DNA of 64,000 nucleotides from Betaproteobacteria bacterium (GCA_027490755.1 JAIXXL010000004.1:107644-171643), one strand, 5' to 3'; shown: positions 9,051 through 24,342, counted from the stretch's first letter. Notes: generated by a model not told the origin, from the sequence alone. Made by a program: numbers and translations.

Positions 9051-9641
9051 TCAGGGCTGCTCGGCCAGCAGGCGGTTGATGGCGCTGGTCAGCTCTGGGG
9101 CGTTCGGCTCGACCCGCGATGAGAAGCTCGTCACCTTGCGGCCGCTGCGGTCGATCAGGTACTTGTGGAAGTTCCACTGCGGCTTGTCGCCGGTGGTCTT
9201 GGCCAGTTCCTGGAAGAACGGGTGAGTGCCGGGGCCCACCACCTCTGTCTTGGACATCATCGGGAACTGCACACCGTAGGTCAGCCGGCAGAAGTCGGCG
9301 ATCTCCTTCTCGGTGCCGGGCTCCTGATTGCCGAAGTTGTTCGACGGGAAGCCGACCACCACCAGGCCCTTGCTCTTGAGGTTGGCGTAGAGCTTCTCGA
9401 GGCCGTCGTACTGGCGTGTGAAGCCGCAGTAACTGGCGGTGTTCACCACCAGAACGACCTTGCCCTGGTACTGGCACATGGGCTGCGGCGACTTGTCCTG
9501 CAGCTGCTGGAAGGTGTGGTTGAGCAGCGGCGCGCAGGCCGCCTGTGCGTTGTCGGTCATGGTCAGGAGTGCAAGTGGGATACAGAGGGAGGGGAGGATC
9601 CGGCCGCTCATGGCGCGTCGGATCAACGAGAGGATCTTCAT
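9051..9641 (-). CDS. Glutathione peroxidase family protein, exported
   Basis: A 196-residue thiol peroxidase of the GPX family. A hydrophobic N-terminal segment (about 15-36) suggests export to the periplasm. The peroxidatic residue is Cys72 in NTASYCGFT rather than selenocysteine, the Gln lies in FPSNNFGNQEPG (about residue 106), and the Trp is in QWNFHKYLID, giving a complete catalytic set. It reduces peroxides or lipid peroxides with thiols. It precedes the lipid-modification genes on the same strand by 101 bases and faces the CarH-like regulator, which suits a photo-oxidative stress role (inference). Confidence 0.9.
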   Translation of the reverse strand: MKILSLIRRAMSGRILPSLCIPLALLTMTDNAQAACAPLLNHTFQQLQDKSPQPMCQYQGKVVLVVNTASYCGFTRQYDGLEKLYANLKSKGLVVVGFPSNNFGNQEPGTEKEIADFCRLTYGVQFPMMSKTEVVGPGTHPFFQELAKTTGDKPQWNFHKYLIDRSGRKVTSFSSRVEPNAPELTSAINRLLAEQP

Positions 9642-9769
9642 GGGCTGGGTCCAGGTCGAGACATGGGTTTCAGATTGCCGCGCGCACGATTGGTTCTGCC
9701 GCCCAAAGGCATTTGCCCTAGACAGAGTCCAGATTGACCGCTACGCTCGGCCAATCAACCCTCTAGCAG
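9642..9769. promoter_or_regulatory. Divergent gpx / carH-like control region with inverted repeat
   Basis: The 128-base gap between two divergent genes must hold both promoters. An imperfect inverted repeat lies at 9732-9740 (GATTGACCG) and 9748-9756 (CGGCCAATC), with eight of nine positions matching and a seven-base spacer. A further GATTGG occurs at about 9688. MerR-family regulators usually autoregulate from such divergent regions, so this is a candidate operator. I could not identify clear -35/-10 elements on either strand. Confidence 0.35.
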
Positions 9770-13406
<3,637 letters not shown>

Positions 13407-13407
<1 letters not shown>

Positions 13408-13898
13408 TGGCGAAGCGTCTGCTGCGGGCACTGCTCGTCAGCGGCCTGCTGGCTCTGGCGGGTTGCGGCTGGCACCTGGCCGGCACCCTGCCGGGACAGG
13501 CGCCATTGGGGTTGGTCCAGATCAAGGGCGATCGCTCGGGCACGGCGGCGCTGCTGCGCGAGTCCTTGCGCTTCAGCAGCGGCGTCCAGCTGGTCGAGGA
13601 GGACAACCCCGCCGCCCTGCAGATCGCCATTCTGGGTGATGCCACCGGCCGCCGCATCATCGCGCTGTCGGGTGCCGGCCGCGCCCGCGAGTTCGAGATC
13701 ATCCAGACGGTGCGATTCAACGTCCGGCTGCAGGGTCGGGACCTGATCCCCACCGACACCATCGAGTTTCGCAATCAGGTCTCATACGACGACTCCAGCG
13801 TGCTCAGCAAGGAATACGAGATCGCCGCGCTGGTGGAATCCATGCAGCGAGACGCCGCCGCGCAGATCCTGCGTCGTGCAGCAGCGCTGAAGCGCTGA
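13407..13898 (+). CDS. lptE: LPS-assembly lipoprotein LptE
   Basis: A 163-residue outer-membrane lipoprotein. The signal peptide ends in a lipobox LALAGC, followed by the family-typical GWHLAG. LptE plugs and supports the LptD barrel that inserts lipopolysaccharide into the outer leaflet. Its ATG shares one base with the leuS stop (TGATG), so it is translationally coupled. A TTG one codon earlier is possible but unlikely. The position between leuS and holA is the conserved proteobacterial arrangement. Confidence 0.9.
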
Positions 13899-13901
13899 GA
13901 C

Positions 13902-14888
13902 ATGGCGCACGGCGACCGCCCGGGGCTGTGGACGGTGCTCGGCGACGAGCCGCTGCTGGTGCTCGAGGCCGGCGACCGCATCCGCGCCACCGCGCGTGCC
14001 GCCGGCTTCGAGGAGCGCACCGTACTCACCGCAGCCGGCAACTTCGACTGGGACCAGCTGGCCATGTCCGGCAGCAGCCTGTCGCTGTTCGCCAGCCGGC
14101 GCCTGATCGAGCTTCGCATCCCCGGCGGCAAGCCCGGCGATGCCGGCAGCGAGGCCATCCGGCGCTACTGCGAGCGGTTGCCCGACGAGACGGTGACGCT
14201 GGTGAGCATCGGCAACGCCGACTGGTCAACGCGCAAGGCGGTCTGGTTCAAGGCGCTCGACGCCGCCGGAACGGTGATCGACTGCAGTGCGCCGTCCACT
14301 GCCGACCTGCCGCGCTGGATCGCCGACCGGCTGGCCACGCGTTCCCAGCAGGCGGATACCGACACGCTGGCCTTCCTCGCCGCCCGCGTGGAGGGCAACC
14401 TGCTCGCCGCGCGGCAGGAGCTGGACAAGCTGGCGCTGCTCTTCCCCCCGGGCCCGCTCGACGGCGCCGCTGTCCGCGAGGCGGTGCTCGATGTCGCGCG
14501 TTACGACCCGCAGCAATGGGTCGACGCGCTGCTCAGCGGCGACATGGAACGCGCAGGCAGGGTCCTGGCAGGTCTCGCCAGCGAAGCGGTGAGCGTGCCT
14601 TCGGTGACCTGGCTCCTGGCCGACCACCTGCAGGCGGTGTGGGCGCTTGCCGAGGCGGGCGGGCGGGCCGACGACAGCCTGCGCCGCACCTACCGGCTGT
14701 ATGGCGAGCGCGAGCGCCTGGTCGGCGGTGCGGCCCGGCGCCTGTCCCTGCGGCAGGTCGAGCGCGCCATCCGCACGCTGGCGATGGCCGAGCGCGCCGG
14801 CAAGGGGCTCGAACCGCTCCATGACGCATGGCAGATCCTGGCGAATGTCGCGGTGGCGCTTTCGCCCGAGCGCCGGAGGGCGGCATGA
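13902..14888 (+). CDS. holA: DNA polymerase III delta subunit
   Basis: A 328-residue clamp-loader delta subunit, which opens the beta clamp during its loading on DNA. Family features are the early GDEPLLVLEAGDRIR, a LTAAGNFDWDQL segment, the RLIELRIPGGKPGDAG stretch before the clamp-interaction region, and the C-terminal helical collar domain. It starts three bases after lptE and its stop overlaps the rdgB start as ATGA. It belongs to the leuS operon. Confidence 0.9.
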   Translation: MAHGDRPGLWTVLGDEPLLVLEAGDRIRATARAAGFEERTVLTAAGNFDWDQLAMSGSSLSLFASRRLIELRIPGGKPGDAGSEAIRRYCERLPDETVTLVSIGNADWSTRKAVWFKALDAAGTVIDCSAPSTADLPRWIADRLATRSQQADTDTLAFLAARVEGNLLAARQELDKLALLFPPGPLDGAAVREAVLDVARYDPQQWVDALLSGDMERAGRVLAGLASEAVSVPSVTWLLADHLQAVWALAEAGGRADDSLRRTYRLYGERERLVGGAARRLSLRQVERAIRTLAMAERAGKGLEPLHDAWQILANVAVALSPERRRAA

Positions 14889-15475
14889 GACGGTTGGTCC
14901 TGGCCAGCAACAACGCCGGCAAGCTGCGCGAACTGCAGGCCGCATTCGCGCCGCTGGGCATACAGCCGGTGACGCAGGGCGAGCTCGGCATCCCCGAGGC
15001 CGATGAGCCCTACGTGACGTTCGTCGAGAACGCGCTGGCCAAGGCACGCCACGCCAGCGCCGCGAGCGGCCTGCCGGCGCTGGCCGACGACTCTGGCATC
15101 TGCGTGGCGGCACTCGGTGGCGCCCCTGGGGTACGCTCGGCGCGCTTTGCCGGCGAGCCACGGTCGGATGGCCGAAACAACAAGCGTCTGCTCGATGTGC
15201 TGCACGGCGAGATCGACCGTCGCGCCTGGTATCACGCGGTCCTGGTGTTCATCCGCCACGCCGACGACCCGCAACCGGTCATCGCCGAGGGCAGCTGGCA
15301 CGGCGAGATCGCACTCGAGCCGCGTGGCGATGGCGGCTTCGGCTATGACCCGATCTTCTGGCTGCCCGAGCGTGGCTGCACCAGCGCAGAACTGGACCTG
15401 GCGGCCAAGCAGGACCTGAGCCACCGCGGGCAGGCGCTGCGCACGCTGCTAGCGCGCCTGCCCGAGCACTGGTGA
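14885..15475 (+). CDS. rdgB: Non-canonical purine NTP pyrophosphatase (RdgB/HAM1)
   Basis: A 196-residue house-cleaning enzyme that hydrolyses dITP/ITP and XTP to monophosphates. The start LVLASNNAGKLRELQAAF is the substrate-binding SxNxxK motif. The catalytic PALADDSGICVAALGGAPGV is near residues 62-81, and GDGGFGYDPIF lies near 150. The ATG at 14885 overlaps the holA stop by four bases and is favoured over an upstream in-frame ATG, since the family begins at this position. Its own stop overlaps the next gene. Confidence 0.95.
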   Translation: MRRLVLASNNAGKLRELQAAFAPLGIQPVTQGELGIPEADEPYVTFVENALAKARHASAASGLPALADDSGICVAALGGAPGVRSARFAGEPRSDGRNNKRLLDVLHGEIDRRAWYHAVLVFIRHADDPQPVIAEGSWHGEIALEPRGDGGFGYDPIFWLPERGCTSAELDLAAKQDLSHRGQALRTLLARLPEHW

Positions 15476-16722
15476 GCGACGCCCGCGTCATCCCGATCCG
15501 TGCCGCCAGCGGACGCCGCGCGGTGGACGACGGCGAGATCCGCTTTACCAGCCTGCCGCCCCTGTCGCTCTACGTGCACCTGCCGTGGTGCGTGCGCAAG
15601 TGCCCCTACTGCGACTTCAACTCGCACGAGGCGCGTGGTGAACCGGACTTCGAAGCCTATGTGGATGCACTGATCGGCGATGTCGAGGCGGCGCTGCCGA
15701 TGGTCTGGGGGCGTCCGGTGGAGAGCATCTTCTTTGGCGGGGGCACACCCTCGCTGATCCCGGTGCCGGCGTTCCAGCGGCTGATGGATGGCCTGCGTGC
15801 CCGGCTCAGCCTGCGTCCAGCGCTGGAGGTGACGCTGGAGGCCAACCCTGGCACGGTAGACGAGGCGCACTTTGCCGGCTACGCGGATGCCGGCGTCAAC
15901 CGCATCTCGATCGGCGTGCAGAGCTTCGACAGCGCCATGCTGACCCGGCTCGGCCGCATCCACGATGGGCGGGCCGCGATCAGCGCGGTAGAGACCGCGC
16001 TGCGCCACGTGCCGCGGGTGAATATCGACCTGATGCATGCGCTCCCCGATCAAACCGTCGCGCAGGCGTTGCAGGACATCCGCACGGCGCTGGAGCTTGG
16101 CGTCGGCCACGTCTCCGCCTACCAGCTCACGCTTGAGCCCAACACCAGCTTTGCGGCGGATCCGCCCGCGGGGCTGCCCGATGCCGACCACGCTGCAGAT
16201 ATCGCAGATGCGGTGGAGGCGGCGCTGCGGGCCGCCGGCCTCGAGCACTACGAGACCTCGGCGCACGCCCGCCGTGGCGAGCGCTGTCAGCACAACCTCA
16301 ACTACTGGACGTTCGGGGATTACCTTGGCATCGGCGCCGGCGCCCACGGCAAGCTGTCGTTCGCCGACCGCATCATCCGCCACGCGCGCTTCCGTCACCC
16401 ACGCGCCTACCTTGAGCACGCGGCTCAGGCCCTACCGGGCCTGCCAGACGATCTGTTCGGGGCACGCGGCACGGTCGAGGAGGCGACAAGCATCGGCGCT
16501 GAGCAACTGCCGTTCGAGTTCTCCCTCAACGCCTTGCGACTGACCGAGGGGCTTGAGCTTGCCCTGTTCACCGCGCACACCGGCCGGCCAGCGGGTGACC
16601 TGGTGCAGCGCCTGTCAGACCCGGCGCTGCGGGGGCTGGTGACGGTCTCTGGGACACGGGTGTCGCCGACCGCGCTGGGTCAACGACACCTCAACCGTGT
16701 CCTCGAGGTTCTGCTGACTTAA
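15472..16722 (+). CDS. hemW: Radical SAM heme chaperone HemW
   Basis: A 416-residue radical SAM protein. The [4Fe-4S] cluster ligands are C40, C44 and C47 in CVRKCPYCDFN, followed by the FFGGGTPSLIP and ANPGTVDEAHF strands and the C-terminal HemN-type domain. Unlike true coproporphyrinogen dehydrogenase HemN, the HemW group lacks an N-terminal CxxxCxxCxC extra cysteine (here position 50 is Asn), so heme trafficking to respiratory enzymes is the better assignment. The GTG start overlaps the rdgB stop as GTGA. The stop TAA is shared with the convergent gene's TAA. Confidence 0.9.
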   Translation: MSDARVIPIRAASGRRAVDDGEIRFTSLPPLSLYVHLPWCVRKCPYCDFNSHEARGEPDFEAYVDALIGDVEAALPMVWGRPVESIFFGGGTPSLIPVPAFQRLMDGLRARLSLRPALEVTLEANPGTVDEAHFAGYADAGVNRISIGVQSFDSAMLTRLGRIHDGRAAISAVETALRHVPRVNIDLMHALPDQTVAQALQDIRTALELGVGHVSAYQLTLEPNTSFAADPPAGLPDADHAADIADAVEAALRAAGLEHYETSAHARRGERCQHNLNYWTFGDYLGIGAGAHGKLSFADRIIRHARFRHPRAYLEHAAQALPGLPDDLFGARGTVEEATSIGAEQLPFEFSLNALRLTEGLELALFTAHTGRPAGDLVQRLSDPALRGLVTVSGTRVSPTALGQRHLNRVLEVLLT

Positions 16723-17069
16723 CGCTTCTTCGGCGTGAAGTTGCAGGTCTTTGCGGCCTCGGCCTTGGCGGTGGTGAGCGTCTTGATGTTGGCCTTGATG
16801 CTGTCCGGGTCGCGGAACAGGGCACCGCGTTCGCCGCCAGTGTTGGCGCCGTGTTGCGCCACGTCACCGTCCTGGAACTGGTCGTAGGTCAGGTTCTGCG
16901 CGAGTTGGTCCATCACGCACGAGCACTTGTACATCGAATCCAGACTGCCGCCGTTCTCCTGCATGCACTCGTTGACGAAGATGAAGCGGTCGACGGTGGG
17001 GAAATCGCCGGGCGCGGCGTGCGCGGCAAAAGGAAGGGCGAGGCAAGCGGAAAGGATCAGTTTGTTCAT
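16719..17069 (-). CDS. Small secreted four-cysteine protein of unknown function
   Basis: A 116-residue protein with a clear signal peptide (residues 1-18, ending Ala-His-Ala) and a mature part of about 98 residues. It contains four cysteines: one in FVNECMQENGG, two in YKCSCVMDQLA and one near the end (KTCNF). GGSLDSMYKCSCVMD reads like a conserved structural core, and the cysteines could form two disulfides or bind a metal. I do not recognise a named family. A GGAG element precedes the ATG. It converges on hemW with overlapping stop codons and lies 179 bases downstream of metH on the same strand. Confidence 0.7.
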   Translation of the reverse strand: MNKLILSACLALPFAAHAAPGDFPTVDRFIFVNECMQENGGSLDSMYKCSCVMDQLAQNLTYDQFQDGDVAQHGANTGGERGALFRDPDSIKANIKTLTTAKAEAAKTCNFTPKKR

Positions 17070-17248
17070 GGTGACTCCGGAAGGACAAGTGTTCGGTGCC
17101 GGGTATTCCAGGCACGAGGCCCTTGAGAAAGTAGGGCCCCGACGAAGTTCCTGAAACAGCCAGGAATCGGCCTGAAAAACAGCGTTGGTGAACGTGCCGG
17201 CCGCGGCCCGCCGGGGGCGTCCGCAGGCGCCCTTCTCGTTCGACGTGG

Positions 17249-19868
<2,620 letters not shown>

Positions 19869-19870
<2 letters not shown>

Positions 19871-21671
19871 GCGCTCCCTCGGTTCCCCGTCTGCCCCGCA
19901 CACCCGCCCGGGTGACCTCAACACAGTGCGCAACCTGCTGCCCTACCTCGGCGAGTTCAAGGGGCGCGTTGCGCTCGCCGTCGCCCTGCTGATCGCAGCC
20001 AAGGTCGCCAACGTCGGCGTGCCAGTGGTGTTAAAGGCAGTGGTCGACGCGCTGTCGGGCAAGCCGACGGAGTTGGTTCTGCCGCTTGCGCTGGTGCTGG
20101 GCTACGGCGCGCTGCGCTTCGCATCCACGTTGTTCGGCGAGATCCGTGACGCGGTGTTCGCCAAGGTGACGCAGCGCGCCATCCGACGCGTGGCCCTGCG
20201 CGTGTTCCGCCACCTGCACGGGCTCTCGCTCAAGTTCCACCTGGAGCGCCAGACCGGTGGCGTGTCGCGCGACATCGAGCGCGGCACCCGCGGCATCTCG
20301 TTCCTGCTGCAGTTCATGATCTTCAACATCCTGCCGACGCTGGTCGAGATCGGCCTGGTGGCGGGTTATCTGTTCTTGAACTACGACTGGCGCTTCGGCG
20401 CGGTGACCGTCGCCACACTCGCCGTCTACATCGTCTTCACGCTGCTCATCACCGAGTGGCGCATGGTGTTCCGCCGCACCATGAACGACATGGACTCGAG
20501 TGCGAACACCCGCGCCATCGACAGCCTGCTCAACTTCGAGACAGTCAAGACCTTCGGCAACGAGGACTGGGAGGCACGCCGCTACGACGACAGCCTGACG
20601 CGCTGGGAGACTGCGGCAGTGCGCAACCAGACCTCGCTGGCCACGCTCAACGCCGGGCAGGCGCTGATCATTGGCGCCGGCGTGACCGGTCTCATGCTGC
20701 TCGCCGCCGATGGGGTGGCCACCGGCGCGCTGACTCTGGGCGACCTGGTGCTGGTCAACGCCTTCCTGTTGCAGTTGTACCTGCCGCTCAACTTCCTCGG
20801 CTTCGTCTATCGCGAGATCAAGAACGCGCTGGCCGACATGGAGCGCATGTTCGACCTGCTGCGGCAGAACCCTGACGTCGCCGACGCGCCGGACGCGGGG
20901 CCGCTGCAGGTGGCCGGCGGCCGCATCGAGTTCGACCGCGTCAGCTTTGCCTACGACCCGCGGCGGCCGGTGCTGCACGAGGTCAGCTTTGTCGTCGAGT
21001 CGGGGCAGAAGGTCGCGGTGGTGGGGTCCTCGGGCTCTGGCAAGACAACGCTCTCCCGGCTGCTGTTCCGCTTCTACGACGCCAGCAGCGGCTGCATCCG
21101 GATCGATGGCCAGGACATCCGCAGCGTCGCCCAGCAGAGCCTGCGCGCCAGCATCGGCATCGTCCCGCAGGACACCGTCCTGTTCAACGACACCATCGGC
21201 TACAACATCGCCTACGGCGCGCCGGGCGCATCGCAGTCGCGCATCGAGGCGGTCGCGCGTGCCGCTCACATCGACGGCTTCGTCGCCTCGCTGCCCGACG
21301 GCTTCGAGACCCGCGTCGGCGAGCGTGGGCTGAAGCTCTCCGGTGGCGAGAAGCAGCGCGTGGCGATCGCCCGTGCCTTGCTGAAGGACCCCCGCATCAT
21401 GGTCTTCGACGAGGCGACGTCTGCCCTGGACTCGGCCACCGAGGCAGCCATCCAGCAGGAACTGGAACGGGTGGCGCAGGACCGCACCACCCTGGTGATC
21501 GCCCACCGCCTGTCTACCATCGTCGATGCTGACGAGATCCTTGTGCTGGAGGCTGGCCGCATCGTCGAGCGCGGCAGCCACGCCAACCTGCTTGCCGCCG
21601 GGGGCATCTACGCAGCCATGTGGGAACGGCAACAACGCGAGTCTGCCGAACCGGGTGCTGTGGCAAGCTAG
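19869..21671 (+). CDS. Atm1-type ABC exporter (half transporter)
   Basis: A 600-residue half transporter: six predicted transmembrane helices in residues about 20-310, then an ATPase domain with Walker A GSSGSGKTTLSRL, signature LSGGEKQRV and Walker B IMVFDEATSALD. The transmembrane part (GGVSRDIERGTRGISFLL, NFETVKTFGNE, MFDLL) matches the Atm1/HMT group, which exports glutathione-linked metal or sulfur compounds. It would act as a homodimer in the inner membrane. The ATG at 19869 gives the family N-terminus. It overlaps by two bases with the divergent metH ATG. Confidence 0.88.
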
Positions 21672-21703
21672 CGCAGCGGACCACTCAAGCCTGAAGATTT
21701 CGC

Positions 21704-21732
21704 TTGATGTTCTGTCCGCAAGTCAGTAATTT
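21704..21732 (+). promoter_or_regulatory. Sigma-70-like promoter for the endopeptidase gene
   Basis: TTGATG at 21704-21709 and TAATTT at 21727-21732 are separated by 17 bases. This predicts a transcription start near 21739 and a short leader before the ATG at 21767. It also argues against the longer in-frame start at 21704. Confidence 0.5.
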
Positions 21733-21766
21733 TGAACGCTGTATTGGTTCACAGAGGGGAAGTGGC

Positions 21767-22888
21767 ATGCGACACCGGATGAGCTGGCTAGCCCTGCGCG
21801 ACCGCAAGACCGGGCTGGCGCCTCGCAAATCCACGCTGCTGCGCCTCGCCGGACTGGCCTTTATCGCCTGCAGCCTGGCTGCCCCGGTGCCGGACGCCAT
21901 GGCGGCCCGCGAAGACAAACCGGCCGCGACCAAGAAGACCCGCACCAAGGCCTCAGCCCAGCGCAAGCAGGTCGTCAAAGTACGCAACAAGGCCGGCAAG
22001 AACGCGGCCGGGGCGATGAAGGTCGCTAAGGTGCAGCGCCCCGGTGCGCAGGACAACGTTGCACCCTTCGACCGCTTTCCGGCCGACCCACAGGGCACCG
22101 CCTCGGGCAAGGCTGTTGCCGGTTCGCCCGCCGTCGCCTCGCGCACCGTGGTGGTGTTTGACGAGACCAGTGGCCGACCGCTCTACAGCCGCAACGACGA
22201 CCACTCGCAGCCGATCGCCTCGATCACCAAGCTGATGACGGCGATGGTGGTGCTGGATGCTCGTCTACCCATGGATGAGCGGCTCACCATCACCTGGGAC
22301 GACGTCGACCACCTGCGCGGCTCGTCGTCGCGGGTGCCGGTCGGCGCCGAACTGACGCGCGAGGAGCTGCTGCGGCTCGCCCTGATGTCGTCGGAGAACC
22401 GCGCCGCCGCGGCCTTGGGCCGCAACTACCCGGGCGGCACGTCGGCGTTCATTCGCGCCATGAATGCCAAGGCTGCCACGCTGGGCATGAGCCAGTCGCG
22501 ATTCGAGGACAGCACCGGCCTGCACGGCGGCAACCGTGCCAGCGCGATGGATCTGGTGCGCATGGTGCAGGCCGCGCACGAATACGGGCCGATTCGCGAA
22601 TTCTCGACGACGGGTTCGCATTCGGCCGATCTCGGCCGCAAGCACGTTGAGTTCCGCAACACCAACGCGCTAGTGCGCAGCCCGGACTGGGACATCGGCC
22701 TGTCGAAGACCGGCTACATCCGCGAGGCCGGCCGTTGCCTGGTGATGCACGCGCGCATCGCGGCGCGCCCAGTGGTCATCGTCCTGCTTGATGGCGACGG
22801 CAAGTACACGCGGATCGGCGACGCCGCCCGCATCAAGAAATGGCTCGAGGCACGCTCGCGCAGCGACCTGCTCGCCAGCAACACCTGA
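21767..22888 (+). CDS. pbpG: D-alanyl-D-alanine endopeptidase, PBP7/PbpG type
   Basis: A 373-residue periplasmic low-molecular-weight penicillin-binding protein of the S11 family that cuts D-Ala crosslinks in peptidoglycan. The signal sequence (about 15-45) is followed by a Lys/Ala-rich linker (about 45-105). The catalytic triad motifs follow: SITK (active-site Ser), SEN and KTG. The domain ends with the usual IKKWLEAR. The start was chosen from GAGGGG upstream of ATG 21767 and from the promoter position. The basic linker is longer than in E. coli PBP7 and may tether the enzyme to the wall or membrane (inference). Confidence 0.88.
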   Translation: MRHRMSWLALRDRKTGLAPRKSTLLRLAGLAFIACSLAAPVPDAMAAREDKPAATKKTRTKASAQRKQVVKVRNKAGKNAAGAMKVAKVQRPGAQDNVAPFDRFPADPQGTASGKAVAGSPAVASRTVVVFDETSGRPLYSRNDDHSQPIASITKLMTAMVVLDARLPMDERLTITWDDVDHLRGSSSRVPVGAELTREELLRLALMSSENRAAAALGRNYPGGTSAFIRAMNAKAATLGMSQSRFEDSTGLHGGNRASAMDLVRMVQAAHEYGPIREFSTTGSHSADLGRKHVEFRNTNALVRSPDWDIGLSKTGYIREAGRCLVMHARIAARPVVIVLLDGDGKYTRIGDAARIKKWLEARSRSDLLASNT

Positions 22889-22903
22889 TACGTTTGCCGC
22901 GTA

Positions 22904-22934
22904 GCAAAAAAAGACCGCCCTCGGGCGGTCTTTT
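22904..22934. terminator. Bidirectional rho-independent terminator
   Basis: An eight-base GC-rich stem (GACCGCCC with GGGCGGTC) is flanked by seven A on the left and four T on the right. It lies between two convergent genes and can terminate both pbpG and the quinoprotein cluster. Confidence 0.9.
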
Positions 22935-22953
22935 CATTGGCGGGCGCCAGCAC

Positions 22954-23817
22954 TCAGTGCGGTGCGCCTTCGGCCCTTGGCGGGTTGTAGCGCGCGTGGT
23001 TCTTGGCAAAGATCGCAGCGACCTCGCCGGAAGCGACCATCTCGGCCATGGCCTTCTCGACCGCCTCAATGAGCTTGGGCTTGTCAGCCTTGACCGCCAC
23101 GCCGGGTTGCCAGAAGGTCATCACCGGGCCGGTCATCTCGATGGCGCTGACCGCGTAGCCATTCTTGTCCGCGCCCAGCAGGCCCTCGAGTTCGGTGCGT
23201 GGCCCCATCACGGCGCTCACTTCACCTTTTCGCAGCGCTGCAACCGCGTCGCTATGGTTCTTGAAGTGGCGGATACGATCGCGCATGCGCCCGGCATAGA
23301 GCGCCATCAGGAAGGTGTCGGAACCACCACCGACCTCGACGCCGATGTCGTGGTTCTGGAAGAAAGGCTCCAGGTTCTCCAGCTTGGGGATGCGCTTGAG
23401 GTCGCGTGCCACCATCAGGTTCTCTGCGTAATACGGCGCGAGCAGCTTGACCTGCTTGACCCGTTCGTTGAACACCGGATCGACCGGCATGTGCAGCATG
23501 AGATCGGCGATCTCGTTGCCCATGTAGTGGCCCTTCCAGACGTAGTTGCGCAGGTCGTCCTCGACCTTCTCGTCGGCCTCGGCCCAGGCCAGGTCCAGCT
23601 TGAGCCCGAGCTTGGCGGCCAGCGCCTTGGCAAGGTCGACGTCGATGCCGCCATCTTCGCGGTCGGAGAACGGCGGGAACTCGTTATAGACCGCGACACG
23701 CAGCACGCCGGGCTTGCGCAGCTCAAGCGCCTGCGCCAGCGGGGCGGTCAGCACCGCCAGAAACACAAATGCCGCAGCGAGCAGCCGCGGCGCAGAACGG
23801 ATCAGGGACATGTTCAC
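22954..23817 (-). CDS. Quinoprotein-associated periplasmic substrate-binding protein (MxaJ/XoxJ-like)
   Basis: A 287-residue exported protein with the periplasmic binding protein family 3 fold: signal peptide (about 1-30), then LRVAVYNEFPPFSD and DGGIDVDLAKALAAKLGLKL, and the second lobe with EVGGGSDTFLMALYAGRM. Proteins of this type beside PQQ dehydrogenases (MxaJ, XoxJ) are not transport components. They are thought to help mature or activate the dehydrogenase. No ABC permease is nearby, which supports that reading. Its start overlaps the cytochrome stop by four bases. Confidence 0.82.
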   Translation of the reverse strand: MNMSLIRSAPRLLAAAFVFLAVLTAPLAQALELRKPGVLRVAVYNEFPPFSDREDGGIDVDLAKALAAKLGLKLDLAWAEADEKVEDDLRNYVWKGHYMGNEIADLMLHMPVDPVFNERVKQVKLLAPYYAENLMVARDLKRIPKLENLEPFFQNHDIGVEVGGGSDTFLMALYAGRMRDRIRHFKNHSDAVAALRKGEVSAVMGPRTELEGLLGADKNGYAVSAIEMTGPVMTFWQPGVAVKADKPKLIEAVEKAMAEMVASGEVAAIFAKNHARYNPPRAEGAPH

Positions 23818-24233
23818 TCGATGCGGACAGTTTCAAGCCAGCTGCGGATGGTCCAAAGGCCTTCCTGGCTGAGGATGCCCTCGAACTTGGGCATGTAGAC
23901 GCGACCGTCGCGGACCTTGCCGTTGCGAACAGCCGCGGTGAAGTAGCCGTCGCCTTCTTCGCCGGCCGGCAGATAGCGCAGGTCAGGGGCGATGCCACCG
24001 GAGACGGCGCCGAGGCCGTGGCAACGTGCGCAATTCTGGTTGTAGGCCGAGCTGCCGATCTTGATGGCCTTGTCGTTGTCGCGGTAGGGGTTGGTCTTGG
24101 CCCACTCGTCGCCGAGTGGCTTGAGTTCGGACACATCGATCGCCTGCGGCGTGACGTCGCCGTGAGCGGTGACCAGCTGCGGGGCGCCGAGCATGGCGAT
24201 CGCAGCGAGTGTGATCTTGATGATGCGATTCAT
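23814..24233 (-). CDS. Cytochrome c-550, PedF type
   Basis: A 139-residue periplasmic c-type cytochrome. The signal peptide ends at Val-Thr-Ala near residue 23. One heme-binding motif CARCH lies near residue 69, preceded by GSSAYNQN, and a distal Met ligand candidate is in YMPKFEG. It matches the PedF/c-550 group that takes electrons from PQQ ethanol-type dehydrogenases and passes them to the respiratory chain. It follows the dehydrogenase gene on the same strand after a terminator-like hairpin and overlaps the substrate-binding protein gene. Confidence 0.87.
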   Translation of the reverse strand: MNRIIKITLAAIAMLGAPQLVTAHGDVTPQAIDVSELKPLGDEWAKTNPYRDNDKAIKIGSSAYNQNCARCHGLGAVSGGIAPDLRYLPAGEEGDGYFTAAVRNGKVRDGRVYMPKFEGILSQEGLWTIRSWLETVRIE

Positions 24234-24261
24234 CGGGACTCCATTCCAGTCTGGGGGGACT

Positions 24262-24292
24262 GAAAAAATGGGCCGACCCGAAAGTCGGCCCC
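24262..24292 (-). terminator. Hairpin terminator between dehydrogenase and cytochrome genes
   Basis: On the minus strand an eight-base perfect stem (GGGCCGAC with GTCGGCCC, six-base loop) is followed by ATTTTTTC. This is a rho-independent terminator that would cut most transcripts after the dehydrogenase gene and let a fraction read into the cytochrome gene. Confidence 0.8.
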
Positions 24293-24342
24293 AAGGTAGT
24301 GAGGAGAAAAAGCTATGGCTGACGATCAGTCAGACGCAAGGC

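Noticed and set aside
17203..17225. GC-rich inverted repeat downstream of metH as a terminator
   Set aside because: The arms are only about five bases with an eight-base loop and no T-run follows.
22954..23817. Amino-acid ABC uptake system
   Set aside because: Only the binding protein is present, with no permease or ATPase gene nearby, and it is embedded in a quinoprotein locus.
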